DNA of 64,000 nucleotides. Origin: Microbulbifer sp. MKSA007. Its GTDB lineage: Bacteria; Pseudomonadota; Gammaproteobacteria; Pseudomonadales; Cellvibrionaceae. Below the pieces are notes generated by a model that was not told the origin of the DNA, searched no databases, and was given only the letters and a program-made list of their open reading frames with translations. The stretch spans positions 4,324,501 through 4,388,500 of the forward strand of contig CP128433.1 in assembly GCA_032615215.1 (NCBI GenBank), in the 5' to 3' direction. Of the stretch, positions 8,597 through 18,534 are shown piece by piece. Within the stretch, counting starts at the first letter, position 1; each line of letters starts with the position of its first letter. Both the position numbers and the translations under genes were made by a program.

Positions 8597-10720
8597 TTAA
8601 GCTTCGTCGGAAGCTTGCTTGGCTTCTTCAGCGGCAGCTGCATCGGCCTTGGCTTCCTTGATAGAAAGCTTGATACGTCCACGCTGGTCAACGTCGAGTA
8701 CCTTAACCTTAATCTTCTCACCTTCACTCAGGTAATCAGTTACGGCATTTACGCGCTCTTCAGCGATCTGGGAGATATGCACCAGACCGTCTTTGCCCGG
8801 CAGGAAGTTAACGAACGCACCGAAGTCTACGATACGTACCACGGTACCTTCGTAGATAGCGCCAATCTCAGCTTCCGCAGTGATCTCCTCGATGCGGGTT
8901 ACCGCCGCTTCCAGGCTCTCACCGTCTTCACCGAAGACTTTGATAGTGCCGTCATCTTCGATATCGATGGAGGCGCCGGTCTCTTCAGTGATGGAGCGGA
9001 TAGTCGCACCGCCTTTACCAATCACGTCGCGGATCTTGTCCGGATGGATCTTCAGGGTCGCGTAGCGCGGTGCGTTCTCATTCACGGTGGTACGGGAAGA
9101 GTCGATCACCTTGTTCATTTCCGCGAGGATGTGCAGACGCGCGTGCAGAGCCTGCTCCAGAGCGGTTTCCATGATCTCTTCGGTAATACCTTCGATCTTG
9201 ATGTCCATCTGCAGCGCGGTTACACCAGAGGCGGTACCCGCTACTTTGAAGTCCATATCGCCGAGGTGGTCCTCGTCACCGAGGATATCGGTCAGAACCG
9301 CGTAGCCTTCGTCTTCCTTCACCAGACCCATAGCGATACCGGCTACCGGTGCCTTCAGCGGAACACCCGCATCCATCAGCGCCAGGCTGGAACCACATAC
9401 GGAAGCCATGGAGCTGGAACCGTTGGATTCAGTGATCTCGGAAACTACACGCACGGTGTAGGGGAAGCTGTCCGGGCTCGGCAGAACTGCAGCGATACCG
9501 CGACGAGCGAGGCGGCCGTGGCCGATTTCGCGACGACCGGTAGCACCTACACGACCCGCTTCACCTACAGAGTAGGGAGGGAAGTTGTAGTGCAGCATAA
9601 AGTAGTCTTTGCGCTCACCTTCCAGGGCGTCGATGATCTGTGCATCGCCAGTGGAACCGAGGGTAGCCACTACCAGAGCCTGGGTCTCACCACGGGTGAA
9701 CAGCGCAGAGCCGTGGGACTTGGGCAGAGCGCCAACTTCCACAGCGATCGAACGTACAGTTTTGCTGTCGCGACCGTCGATACGGGGCTCGCCGCGCACT
9801 ACAGCGCCGCGCACCAGCTTCTTCTCCAGCTTGCCGAAGTAGCTTTTTACCAGATCGGCGCTAATTTCTTCAGTAGCCAGGGCTTCAGCGGCTTCGCTGC
9901 GCAGTTCCGCCAGGCGGGTGCTGCGCTCTTGCTTGTTGGTGATGCGGTAGGCTTCGGCAACCTTTTCGCCAAACTGAGCGTCCAGGGCAGCTTTCAGCTC
10001 GGTGTTTTCCGCCGGAGCCTGCCAGTCCCACTGGGGCTTGCCCGCTTCCGCTTTCAACTCTTCACAAACCTTGATAATGGCCTGCATTTCCTGGTGTGCG
10101 TAGAGTACCGCACCCAGCATGATGTCTTCCGGCAGCTCCTGGGCTTCGGACTCCACCATCAGTACGGCGTCTTTGGTACCGGCAACGACCATGTCCAGCT
10201 CGGAGGTCTTCAGAGCTTCGTAGCCCGGGTTCAGCAGGTAGCCGTCTTGCTGGGTGTAACCCACACGCGCAGCACCGATTGGGCCTGCGAAAGGAATACC
10301 GGAAACAGACAGCGCTGCGGAAGTGCCGATCATGGCAGCGATATCCGGGTCCATGTCCTTCTCAGCAGAGAGAACAGTACACATCACCTGAACTTCGTTC
10401 ATAAAGCCGTTCGGGAACAGCGGGCGGATCGGGCGATCGATCAGACGGGAAGTCAGGGTTTCTTTTTCAGACGGGCGGCCTTCACGCTTGAAGAAACCAC
10501 CGGGAATTTTGCCAGCCGCGTAGGCTTTTTCTTGATAGTGCACGGACAACGGGAAGAAGCCCTGATCTGGCTTGGCTTCTTTAGCGCCGACAACAGTACA
10601 CAGGACAACAGTCTCTCCCATGCTAACCAGGGCAGCACCGGTAGCCTGGCGCGCGATACGGCCGGTCTCGATGGTGACTTGGTGTTGTCCGTATTGGAAA
10701 GTTTTGCTTACTGGATTCAC
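8597..10720 (-). CDS. pnp: Polyribonucleotide nucleotidyltransferase (PNPase)
   Basis: PNPase degrades RNA 3' to 5' with phosphate and is a degradosome core enzyme. The 707-residue product matches the usual length (E. coli 711). It contains two RNase PH domains, the first beginning ETGRIARQATGAALVSMGET and the second around the ALFTRGETQALVVATLGS segment. The family motif SNGSSSMASVCGSSLALMD is present, followed by a KH domain (IRDVIGKGGATIRSI) and an S1 domain (GTVVRIVDFGAFVNFLPGKD). A long open frame on the opposite strand (8390-10723) is only its mirror. The leader upstream contains two hairpins, consistent with known pnp autoregulation. Confidence 0.98.
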   Translation of the reverse strand: MNPVSKTFQYGQHQVTIETGRIARQATGAALVSMGETVVLCTVVGAKEAKPDQGFFPLSVHYQEKAYAAGKIPGGFFKREGRPSEKETLTSRLIDRPIRPLFPNGFMNEVQVMCTVLSAEKDMDPDIAAMIGTSAALSVSGIPFAGPIGAARVGYTQQDGYLLNPGYEALKTSELDMVVAGTKDAVLMVESEAQELPEDIMLGAVLYAHQEMQAIIKVCEELKAEAGKPQWDWQAPAENTELKAALDAQFGEKVAEAYRITNKQERSTRLAELRSEAAEALATEEISADLVKSYFGKLEKKLVRGAVVRGEPRIDGRDSKTVRSIAVEVGALPKSHGSALFTRGETQALVVATLGSTGDAQIIDALEGERKDYFMLHYNFPPYSVGEAGRVGATGRREIGHGRLARRGIAAVLPSPDSFPYTVRVVSEITESNGSSSMASVCGSSLALMDAGVPLKAPVAGIAMGLVKEDEGYAVLTDILGDEDHLGDMDFKVAGTASGVTALQMDIKIEGITEEIMETALEQALHARLHILAEMNKVIDSSRTTVNENAPRYATLKIHPDKIRDVIGKGGATIRSITEETGASIDIEDDGTIKVFGEDGESLEAAVTRIEEITAEAEIGAIYEGTVVRIVDFGAFVNFLPGKDGLVHISQIAEERVNAVTDYLSEGEKIKVKVLDVDQRGRIKLSIKEAKADAAAAEEAKQASDEA

Positions 10721-10743
10721 TAGTTTTTTTCCTATTTCCTTAC

Positions 10744-10812
10744 GGTTACTGGCCCATTCCAGTAACCCCTACAGTGGTTGCCTGGATAGAAGTTCCAAAC
10801 CTTCAATCCAGA
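10744..10812 (-). promoter_or_regulatory. pnp leader hairpins (candidate autoregulatory RNA)
   Basis: Two stem-loops lie just upstream of the pnp start. One is a perfect 9-bp stem GGTTACTGG/CCAGTAACC at 10744-10752 and 10759-10767. The other is a longer imperfect stem CTGGAT..ATCCAG around 10783-10812. In E. coli the pnp leader is cut by RNase III in a double-stranded hairpin and then degraded by PNPase itself. The position here suggests the same control, but this is inferred from structure only. Confidence 0.5.
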
Positions 10813-10952
10813 GCGATACGGGGATGTACCGCTACCGACCCGGGTGGCCGGTGCAAACGCAGCACATCCGCCGGGATATTTGTCCCTGGGGTTGTGTTGC
10901 GAAACTGCCGAAAAGTGACAACAGCGCCACTTTTCAGCAAGCATTAAAGAAG

Positions 10953-10973
10953 AAAGCCCGCCAGAGGCGGGCA
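10953..10973 (-). terminator. Terminator/attenuator after rpsO
   Basis: The stem GCCCGCC/GGCGGGC (10956-10962 and 10966-10972) is followed on the minus strand by TTTCTTCTTT. It sits 11 bases past the rpsO stop, between rpsO and pnp, where partial termination is usual. Confidence 0.8.
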
Positions 10974-10983
10974 TTCCAGGGTC

Positions 10984-11253
10984 TTAGCGACGCAGGCCGA
11001 GCTTAGCGATCAGCTGTGCGTAACGGTTCAGATCCTTGCGCTTCAGGTAGTCCAGCAGCTTGCGACGCTGGTTTACCATGCGGATCAGACCACGGCGAGA
11101 GTGGTGATCCTGCTTGTGCGCAGAGAAGTGACCCTGCAGTTTGTTGATGTTGGCAGTCAGCAGGGCTACCTGGACTTCCGGAGAACCGGTGTCGCCTTCA
11201 GATTGGCCGTGCTCTTTCAGGATTGCTGCTTTTTCTACTGCAGACAGTGCCAT
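10984..11253 (-). CDS. rpsO: 30S ribosomal protein S15
   Basis: The 89-residue product is the normal S15 length. It contains the signature GSPEVQVALLTANINKLQGH followed by HSRRGLIRMVNQRRKLLDYL. S15 binds 16S rRNA early in small-subunit assembly. Gene order truB-rpsO-pnp is the conserved gammaproteobacterial one. Confidence 0.98.
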   Translation of the reverse strand: MALSAVEKAAILKEHGQSEGDTGSPEVQVALLTANINKLQGHFSAHKQDHHSRRGLIRMVNQRRKLLDYLKRKDLNRYAQLIAKLGLRR

Positions 11254-11399
11254 AACGATTAACCTCGTCGTAATATGCTTTAAAAGATTCGGCTGGCCCG
11301 TGCATATTTACAGACCAGCTACTCACTGTTGTGGACTTAGTCCACTGCAATACTCTCACATCAACCGCTATCGGCTCTCACCAATATAGCGTTTTCTGC

Positions 11400-12341
11400 T
11401 TAAGTACTACTTACCAGACGCCGAGGCGCTACACACCCGTCGTCAGTAATTTCTCCTACGCCCAGAAAATCGCCATTTTCCAGGAAGAGGCGCACCATAT
11501 CACCTTCTTCACCGATACGGTAGACCTGCAAATCCATTACCGGCTGCCCCTGACGCACATAGTAACCAGACTCGTCCGGAAGGGTGAGTTTGGGCAGCGA
11601 GGAGGCAGGAGAATCCACCGATAACAGGTGGTGATCCAACTCCTCCGCCATTCCCTCACCGCGCTCTGCGGTGAGCTCATCCAGAGTCACTGAATCGGCT
11701 TCGACGTAGGGACCGGCTGCGCTGCGGTGCAACTCTTCCACATAGGCACCGACACCCAGAGCCTGGCCCAGGTCTTCGGCAATACTGCGAATATAAGTGC
11801 CCTTGGAGCAGTGAACCTCAACTTCTGCACGGGGCTGGGCGCCCGGTGTAAAGCTCAGCAGTTCAAATTCAAAAATCTCTACTTCCCGCGCCTCGCGCTC
11901 CACTTCCAAGCCCTGGCGCGCCAACTTATACAGCGGCTGCCCCTTGTGCTTGAGGGCCGAGTACATGGACGGCACTTGCTTGATGGGACCGCGAAAGGCT
12001 TCCATCGCTTTCAGCACAGCTTCTTCGGTCAAACCGGAAGCATCTTTAGTTTCCAGTACATCGCCATCGGCATCGCCACTAGCAGTGGTCATGCCGAAAA
12101 CAAAAGTACTGCGATAGCGCTTGTCCGCATCGAGCAGGTACTGGGAAAACTTGGTCGCTTCGCCGAAACAGATCGGCAATACGCCGGTTGCCAGGGGGTC
12201 CAGCGCTCCGGTGTGACCGGCGCGATTGGCGAAAAAGAGTCGTTTGGCTTTTTGCAGGGCGTCGTTGGCGGTAATCCCGGCGGGCTTATTCAATAACAGC
12301 ACGCCGTGAACCGGCCGGCCCCATTTTGGTCTGCGGCCCAT
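11400..12341 (-). CDS. truB: tRNA pseudouridine-55 synthase
   Basis: TruB makes pseudouridine 55 in the T-loop of tRNAs. The 313-residue product has the catalytic motif GHTGALDPLATGVLPICFG (Asp nucleophile in the LDPLA segment), followed by YRSTFVFG and a later KGTYIRSIAEDLG segment. The C-terminal part resembles a PUA-like domain. It starts 3 bases after the rbfA stop, indicating one operon. Confidence 0.97.
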   Translation of the reverse strand: MGRRPKWGRPVHGVLLLNKPAGITANDALQKAKRLFFANRAGHTGALDPLATGVLPICFGEATKFSQYLLDADKRYRSTFVFGMTTASGDADGDVLETKDASGLTEEAVLKAMEAFRGPIKQVPSMYSALKHKGQPLYKLARQGLEVEREAREVEIFEFELLSFTPGAQPRAEVEVHCSKGTYIRSIAEDLGQALGVGAYVEELHRSAAGPYVEADSVTLDELTAERGEGMAEELDHHLLSVDSPASSLPKLTLPDESGYYVRQGQPVMDLQVYRIGEEGDMVRLFLENGDFLGVGEITDDGCVAPRRLVSST

Positions 12342-12344
12342 GGA

Positions 12345-12743
12345 TTAATCTTCGTTGGAGTCGCTATCGTCGTCTTGGTGTTTGCGATCTTCTTTAACCG
12401 CCTTGTCGATCAGGGCAGACAGCGCCTGGCCGCGCACCGAGGTCTCGTCGTAGCGGAAGTGCAAACGGGGAATAGTGCGAATCTGGATCGCGCGCGCGAG
12501 CTGCGTGCGCAAAAAGCCGGCGGCTTTATTCAGCACTTCGATAGAGGTATTAATTTTGCTGCGATCATCCTCACCCACCAGGGTGACAAAAACTTTAGCA
12601 ACGGTTAAGTCGCGGCTGACTTCAACATCATTGACGTTGATCATACCCAGGCGAGGATCGCGAATCTCGTGTTGGATCAGCTGGGCCAGCTCGCGGCGCA
12701 TGGCGTCGGCGACGCGGTCTGCGCGATGAAATTCTCTTGCCAT
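12345..12743 (-). CDS. rbfA: Ribosome-binding factor A
   Basis: This 132-residue KH-like protein is needed for late 30S maturation and cold adaptation. It starts REFHRADRVADAMRRELAQL and has the RDPRLGMINVNDVEVSRDL segment and RTIPRLHFRYD. The C-terminus is an acidic Asp/Ser tail (HQDDDSDSNED), a common family feature. It lies between infB and truB as expected. Confidence 0.97.
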   Translation of the reverse strand: MAREFHRADRVADAMRRELAQLIQHEIRDPRLGMINVNDVEVSRDLTVAKVFVTLVGEDDRSKINTSIEVLNKAAGFLRTQLARAIQIRTIPRLHFRYDETSVRGQALSALIDKAVKEDRKHQDDDSDSNED

Positions 12744-12779
12744 TGTTTACCTATTGAGAATGGCGGTTTAAAGACAGGA

Positions 12780-12808
12780 AAACCCGCACGGCTAGGCCGC
12801 GCGGGTTT
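12780..12808 (-). terminator. GC-rich hairpin between infB and rbfA (possible attenuator)
   Basis: AACCCGC pairs with GCGGGTT, with an inner GGC..GCC. On the minus strand it is followed by TTTTCCTG. The U-run is short, so partial readthrough into rbfA is expected. Confidence 0.4.
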
Positions 12809-12832
12809 ATCCTCGATCCGCTGCGGAACTCC

Positions 12833-15727
12833 TTAGAGTTCGCGAGCAACCTTAACGATATCGTAAACTTCGATCTGGTCACCGGACTTAACGTCGTTGT
12901 AGTCCTTAACCCCGATACCACACTCCATGCCGTTGCGCACATCTTGCACATCGTCTTTGAAGCGACGCAGGGATTCCAGTTCGCCCTGGTAGATCACAAC
13001 GTTGTCGCGCAGTACGCGGATCGGCTTGTTGCGGTAGACGGTACCTTCAGTAACCATACAACCGGCAATGGCGCCAAACTTCGGTGAGCGGAATACATCG
13101 CGAACCTGGGCAATACCCACGATTTCTTCGCGTATTTCCGGATCAAGCATACCGGACAGCGCCTGCTTCACTTCGTCCAGCAGGTTGTAGATCACGCTGT
13201 AGTAACGAATCTCTACGCCTTCTGTCTCAGCAACCTTTCGGGCAGCCACATCAGCACGGGTGTTGAAGCCCAGTACGATAGCGCCGGAGGTCAGGGCCAG
13301 GTTGATATCGTTCTCGGCGATACCACCTACACCGCTGGACACGACGTTGACAGAAACTTCTTCGTTGCCGATATCCGCCAGTGCGCCCAGGATAGCTTCC
13401 AGGGAGCCGCGAACGTCCGCTTTGATAACAACCGGCAGAACTTTGCGCTCGCCGGCTTCCATGTTCGCAAACATATTTTCCAGCTTGGCCGCCTGCTGGC
13501 GCTGCATGCGCTCACGACGCTCTTTATCACCGCGCTGTTCGGCTACTTCACGAGCTCTGCGCTCATCCGCAACCACCATGAACTCGTCACCGGCGTTGGG
13601 TGTGGTGTCCAGACCCAGCAGCTCAACCGGAGTTGAAGGGCCAGCTTCTTTAACCTGCTTGCCCAGCTCGTTGGTCATGGCGCGAACACGGCCGTAGCTC
13701 TGGCCTGCCAGTACGATATCGCCGCGCTTCAGCTCGCCGTTCTGTACCAGCAGGGTGGCCACAACACCGCGACCTTTTTCCAGGCGGGATTCGATCACAA
13801 CACCTGTTGCCGGTACCTTGACCTTGGCCTTCAGCTCCAGCATCTCTGCTTGCAGGGAAATCGCTTCCAGCAGGTCGTCGATGCCTTCACCAGTGTGTGC
13901 AGACACATTGATAAACTGGGTATCACCGCCCCAGTCTTCAGGAATTACATCTTTCGCAGCCAGCTCGTTTTTAACACGATCGGGATCGGCAGCTTCTTTG
14001 TCGCACTTGTTGATTGCAACAACCAGCGGTACACCGGCAGCGCGGGCGTGGTTCACAGCTTCTTCAGTCTGCGGCATCACACCGTCGTCAGCAGCCACCA
14101 CCAGGATAACCACGTCAGTCGCCTGGGCGCCACGGGCGCGCATCGCAGTAAAGGCGGCGTGTCCGGGGGTATCCAGGAAAGCGATCTCGCCCTGGCTGGT
14201 TTTCACACGGTAGGCACCGATGTGCTGGGTAATACCACCGGCCTCACCGGAAGCCACCTTGGTCTTACGGATGTAGTCCAGCAGGGAGGTTTTACCGTGG
14301 TCAACGTGACCCATAACGGTAACTACTGGTGCGCGGGACACCTCAGTGCCTTCACTGGCCTGGGTCTCGGCAACCAGCGCTTCCTCCAGCTCGCTCTCAG
14401 AGCGGAATACCACCTTGTGGCCCATCTCCTCGATGATCAGCTGTGCAGTTTCACGGTCCAGGCTCTGGTTGATAGTAACCATCTCGCCCATTTTCATCAG
14501 GCGCTTGATCAGGTCACCGGCTTTCACATTCATCTGTTTGGCCAGCTCGCCAACAGTGATGGTTTCGCCCAACTGTACTTCGTACACCTGTTTCTCCGTG
14601 GGCCTTTTAAAGCCGTGCGTAGGTTTAACCTTCAAGGTCGGACGAGACAGGGAGCGCGTGCTGCGCTTGGATGCTTCGTCTTCCTCAAATACTTCCAGCG
14701 CCTGTTCGTACAGAGCGGTTTTGCTGGATTTTTTCGGGCCGGACTTGGAGCGGCGACCGCGACGCTTACGCGGCTCGTCCTCAGAGCGATCAGCTTCAGC
14801 GGGGGCAGTGGATGCTGCCTCCAGCTTGCGACGCAGAGCTGGCTTGACCTCAGTGGTCTTCTCAGCACTTTTTGCCGGTGCTGGCTTAGCCTTGGCTGTC
14901 TGTGCAGCTTGTGCAGCTTTCTCTTTCTTTTCCTGGGCTGCGCGTCGGTCAGCTTCTACTTTAGCTTTCTTCTCTTCAAGTTCACGCTTTTCCTGCTCAG
15001 CCTGCTGCTTGCGACGCTCCATCGCGGCAATTCGCATTGCCTCGATATCGTCTGAGTAGCTTGAGCGGATTGGTGCGGCGGGCTCTGCCTTTTTCACTAC
15101 GTTTTCCGCGGTCTTATCCTCTGATTTAGCCGCATCTTGATCGGCTTTTACTTCATTGCTTGCTTTCGCTTCGGCTTCAGCCTTGGCTTTTGCTTCTGCT
15201 TCGGCCTTGGCTTTCGCTTCGGCTTCAGCCTTGGCTTTCGCCTCGGCTTCGGCTTTGGCTAGCGCCTCTTCTTCCGCCGCTAGGCGTGCAGCTTCTGCCT
15301 CGGCTTCTACGCGAGCGCGTTCGGCTTCGGCCTCCAGTCTTTCCTGCTCATTTTGCAGGGCATCGACTGCCGCTTCCTGCTCGGGGCTGCTCGATTCTTC
15401 GCCTGCCGCTACGGTTTCAAGCTCAGCTTGAGGGCGCTTCACATAAGTGCGCTTCTTGCGCACTTCCACATTCACAGTCTTGCGGCCGGTGCCAGAGCCA
15501 GTCTTCAGCGTGCTTGTGGTTTTGCGCTTCAAGGTGATCTTGCGCGGCGCGGCGCCCTGCTCCCCGTGACTGCTTTTCAGGAAACTGAGCAAGACCTGCT
15601 TTTCCTCGTCTGACACCACTGCATCCACAGAGGTGTGAGGCAAACCCGCTTCTTTCATCTGCTTGAGCAGACGGTCTTCGGTGGCACCAACCGATTTGGC
15701 GAGTTCACTAACTGTTACTTCGGCCAT
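12833..15727 (-). CDS. infB: Translation initiation factor IF-2
   Basis: IF-2 is a GTPase that brings initiator tRNA to the 30S subunit. The 964-residue product has an IF2_N domain (residues 1-50), a long charged Ala/Glu/Lys linker, a second IF2_N-like segment (VGELAKQMNVKAGDLIKRLM), and the G domain with G1 GHVDHGKT near residue 472. DTPGHAAFTAMRARGA and NKCD follow, then domains II-IV. In the linker, the AEAKAKAE unit is repeated several times (DNA 15156-15260), a low-complexity tract prone to length change. It is longer than the E. coli form (890) because of this linker. Confidence 0.98.
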   Translation of the reverse strand: MAEVTVSELAKSVGATEDRLLKQMKEAGLPHTSVDAVVSDEEKQVLLSFLKSSHGEQGAAPRKITLKRKTTSTLKTGSGTGRKTVNVEVRKKRTYVKRPQAELETVAAGEESSSPEQEAAVDALQNEQERLEAEAERARVEAEAEAARLAAEEEALAKAEAEAKAKAEAEAKAKAEAEAKAKAEAEAKASNEVKADQDAAKSEDKTAENVVKKAEPAAPIRSSYSDDIEAMRIAAMERRKQQAEQEKRELEEKKAKVEADRRAAQEKKEKAAQAAQTAKAKPAPAKSAEKTTEVKPALRRKLEAASTAPAEADRSEDEPRKRRGRRSKSGPKKSSKTALYEQALEVFEEDEASKRSTRSLSRPTLKVKPTHGFKRPTEKQVYEVQLGETITVGELAKQMNVKAGDLIKRLMKMGEMVTINQSLDRETAQLIIEEMGHKVVFRSESELEEALVAETQASEGTEVSRAPVVTVMGHVDHGKTSLLDYIRKTKVASGEAGGITQHIGAYRVKTSQGEIAFLDTPGHAAFTAMRARGAQATDVVILVVAADDGVMPQTEEAVNHARAAGVPLVVAINKCDKEAADPDRVKNELAAKDVIPEDWGGDTQFINVSAHTGEGIDDLLEAISLQAEMLELKAKVKVPATGVVIESRLEKGRGVVATLLVQNGELKRGDIVLAGQSYGRVRAMTNELGKQVKEAGPSTPVELLGLDTTPNAGDEFMVVADERRAREVAEQRGDKERRERMQRQQAAKLENMFANMEAGERKVLPVVIKADVRGSLEAILGALADIGNEEVSVNVVSSGVGGIAENDINLALTSGAIVLGFNTRADVAARKVAETEGVEIRYYSVIYNLLDEVKQALSGMLDPEIREEIVGIAQVRDVFRSPKFGAIAGCMVTEGTVYRNKPIRVLRDNVVIYQGELESLRRFKDDVQDVRNGMECGIGVKDYNDVKSGDQIEVYDIVKVAREL

Positions 15728-15791
15728 TCTCTCTCCTAAAAGTCACTTGGTCGGAGGGGGTTACTTATACGTAAGTTATTTTTCGCTGCAT

Positions 15792-17294
15792 TTAAGCTTC
15801 TTCGCCGCTGTCATCGGCAAACCAGGGCTCACGCGCCTTCATAATCAGCGCTGCAGCGCGCTCCTGGTCGAGACCTTCGATATCCAGCAGGTCATCGACA
15901 GCCTGCTCTGCCAGGTCTTCCATCGTGGAAATACCACAGCTGGCCAGTTGGAATGCCAGCTGGCGCTCCATACCGTCCATATTCAAAAGGTCTTCCTGGG
16001 GCTCAGATGCATCCAGCTTCTCTTCAGATGCCAGCGCTTGGGTCAACAGGGTGTCCTTGGCGCGGGCGCGCAGCTCCTCAGCGATATCCTCATCGAAGCC
16101 CTCAATTGCGAGCATCTCTTCGATGGGTACATAAGCTACTTCTTCAAGAGAGGCAAAGCCCTCTTCAACCAGCACACCAGCAACGTCTTCATCGATATCC
16201 AGGCGATCCATAAACACCTGCATGATGGAGCTGGACTCGGCTTCCTGCTTGCTCTGCCACTCGTCACTGCTCATGACATTGATCTGCCACTGGGTCAGCT
16301 CGGAGGCCAAGCGCACATTCTGGCCGCTGCGGCCGATAGCCATTGCGAGGTTTTCCTCTGCCACGGCTACGTCCATAGAACCGGTGTCTTCGTCGACCAC
16401 GATGGATTCAATTTCTGCTGGCGCCATCGCATTGATAACGAACTGAGCGGGGTTTTCGTCCCACAGAACGATATCTACACGCTCACCAGACAGCTCGTTG
16501 GATACCGCCTGAACACGCGCGCCGCGCATGCCCACACAAGCACCCACCGGGTCGATGCGACCGTCGTTGGTATTTACAGCGATTTTTGCACGCAGCCCGG
16601 GATCGCGGGCCGCGCCTTTAATTTCGATTACCTGCTCGGAAATTTCCGGCACTTCAATGCGGAACAATTCGACAATCATTTCCGGGCAGGAGCGGCTCAG
16701 CATCAGCTGGGGGCCGCGGGCTTCCGGTTGGATTTCCAACAGGATTGCGCGCACGCGATCACCGAGTCGGAAAATTTCGCGACCAACCAGCTGATCGCGG
16801 GGCAAGCGCGCTTCGGCATTATTACCCAGGTCTACAGCGATAAAGTCGCGGGTCACCTTCTTCACAGTGCCGCTAACCATTTCGCCAACGCGATCGCGGT
16901 ACTCGTCTACAACTTTGGCGCGCTCGGCTTCACGTACCTTTTGTACGATGACCTGCTTTGCGGTCTGTGCGGCGATGCGTCCAAATTCTACATTTTCCAC
17001 CTGCTCGCGGAAAACGTCACCTGCTTTCAGGTCAGCATCTTTTTCGTGGGCTTCTTCCAGGGTGAACTGGGTACCCAACTCAGCCAAGACTTCATCACCG
17101 ACCACTTCCCAGCTGCGGAAAGTCTCGTAATCGCCTGAACGACGATCAATGATAACCTCAATGGTTGAATCTTCGTCGTAGCGCTTCTTCGTGGCCGTTG
17201 CCAATGCCGCTTCGATGGCCTGGAAAATAATCTCCTGGTCAACGCCCTTCTCGTTGGATACCGCCTCGGCTACCAGCAAGATCTCTTTGTTCAT
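15792..17294 (-). CDS. nusA: Transcription termination/antitermination factor NusA
   Basis: The 500-residue product starts MNKEILLVAEAVSNEKG (ATG 17294; a five-codon extension was rejected because the family begins here). It contains the NusA N-terminal domain, an S1 domain (VSGTVKKVTRDFIAVDLG), KH domains (DPVGACVGMRGARVQAVSNE and MAIGRSGQNVRLAS), and two acidic C-terminal repeats around residues 365-490. NusA binds RNA polymerase and modulates pausing, Rho and lambda-type antitermination. It sits between rimP and infB as usual. Confidence 0.98.
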   Translation of the reverse strand: MNKEILLVAEAVSNEKGVDQEIIFQAIEAALATATKKRYDEDSTIEVIIDRRSGDYETFRSWEVVGDEVLAELGTQFTLEEAHEKDADLKAGDVFREQVENVEFGRIAAQTAKQVIVQKVREAERAKVVDEYRDRVGEMVSGTVKKVTRDFIAVDLGNNAEARLPRDQLVGREIFRLGDRVRAILLEIQPEARGPQLMLSRSCPEMIVELFRIEVPEISEQVIEIKGAARDPGLRAKIAVNTNDGRIDPVGACVGMRGARVQAVSNELSGERVDIVLWDENPAQFVINAMAPAEIESIVVDEDTGSMDVAVAEENLAMAIGRSGQNVRLASELTQWQINVMSSDEWQSKQEAESSSIMQVFMDRLDIDEDVAGVLVEEGFASLEEVAYVPIEEMLAIEGFDEDIAEELRARAKDTLLTQALASEEKLDASEPQEDLLNMDGMERQLAFQLASCGISTMEDLAEQAVDDLLDIEGLDQERAAALIMKAREPWFADDSGEEA

Positions 17295-17336
17295 GCAACT
17301 GTGCCTCAAAATCGCCTGAGCTCAGGCTCCTACAGG

Positions 17337-17801
17337 TTATTTGGTAAATTGGGGAATGATATTTGCTTTTTCGATACTGTCGATCGGCAAAAGGTATTCG
17401 TTTTCACTATCTACACGCAGAACCACTTCATCACCCTCTACACCGGCCAGCAGTCCGCGCCACTTACGCTGCCCATCCAGAGGCATACGCAGGCGAACTT
17501 CAATTTGGGCGCCGATAAAGCGCTCGTACTGGGCCAGCTTATAAAGAGGGCGGTCGAGCCCTGGGGAAGAGACTTCAAGTGTGTACTTACTACTGATGGG
17601 ATCTTCCACATCCAGTACAGCACTGGATTGGCGGCTCACTTTCTCGCAATCCTCAACGGAAATACCGTTTTCGGAGTCGATATAAATGCGCAGCAGCGCG
17701 TTGCGACCGTGGGTTTGATACTCAATACCCCACAACTCACACCCCAGCGATGCCACCACCGGCGCCAGAAGCTCTTCCAGCAATTCGCGTTTGCTCGCCA
17801 T
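17337..17801 (-). CDS. rimP: Ribosome maturation factor RimP
   Basis: This 154-residue protein is required for 30S maturation. Conserved segments are ELLAPVVASLGCELWGIEY, LLRIYIDSENGISVEDCEKV and the signature LEVSSPGLDRPL. ATG 17801 (MASKRELLEELL) is chosen over an upstream in-frame start that adds six unconserved residues. It is the first gene of the rimP-nusA-infB operon. Confidence 0.96.
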   Translation of the reverse strand: MASKRELLEELLAPVVASLGCELWGIEYQTHGRNALLRIYIDSENGISVEDCEKVSRQSSAVLDVEDPISSKYTLEVSSPGLDRPLYKLAQYERFIGAQIEVRLRMPLDGQRKWRGLLAGVEGDEVVLRVDSENEYLLPIDSIEKANIIPQFTK

Positions 17802-17816
17802 TCTCGTCACCACATA

Positions 17817-17838
17817 CAAAAAATGGGCCTACGGCCCA
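17817..17838 (-). terminator. Hairpin with T-run upstream of rimP
   Basis: On the minus strand GGGCCGTAGGCCC is followed by ATTTTTTG. It lies just before the rimP start and may attenuate transcription coming from the tRNA genes. Confidence 0.55.
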
Positions 17839-17874
17839 CTTCGAAAAATATCTGCAACTTTTCTTGCAGATACG

Positions 17875-17896
17875 AAAAAGCCCCTGACGGGGCTTT
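17875..17896 (-). terminator. Terminator after the initiator tRNA genes
   Basis: AAGCCCC-tgac-GGGGCTT forms a 7-bp stem. On the minus strand it runs into TTTTTCG, an intrinsic terminator 40 bases past the last tRNA. Confidence 0.75.
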
Positions 17897-17937
17897 GACC
17901 GCACATTCGTGCAGTCAGTGTGCACGAATGCAAAATT

Positions 17938-18014
<77 letters not shown>

Positions 18015-18051
18015 ACAACGAAAGCGCAATCAAAGTTTCCCTAAGGAAAGT

Positions 18052-18128
<77 letters not shown>

Positions 18129-18169
18129 ACAACAAATGCGCAATCAAATATTTTACCCGAAGGTAAAAT

Positions 18170-18246
<77 letters not shown>

Positions 18247-18534
18247 ACAACTCCAAGAAACAAAGCCTGGTTGATCTTTGTTTCCCTGCGGTGGGACCTG
18301 CCCAACCACTCAAGAGGCTGCGCATTCTATTGGTGCTGACCCGGTGAGTCAAGCCGTAATTGGCATTTGTTTTCACCGGGGGGTTAAAGCCGTCTCTACC
18401 ATCTCGCAAATCAGTATAGAAAAGGAAGAAAATCCCGCAAGCAGGCCACTTCCATATACCGTCTTCTTTCTTGCACATGTACTTTTTATAAAAAGAACGA
18501 AGAGTAAAACTCTCTTAACAAGTCTCTGAATAAG

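Noticed and set aside
8390..10723. A 777-codon open frame opposite pnp
   Set aside because: It mirrors the highly biased codon use of pnp and has no protein-like features.
15156..15260. Tandem repeat DNA within infB considered as a separate repeat element
   Set aside because: It encodes the expected Ala/Glu/Lys-rich linker of IF-2; a coding low-complexity tract explains it.
13850..17138. Long open frames opposite infB and nusA (401 and 491 codons)
   Set aside because: They are antisense shadows of strongly conserved housekeeping genes.
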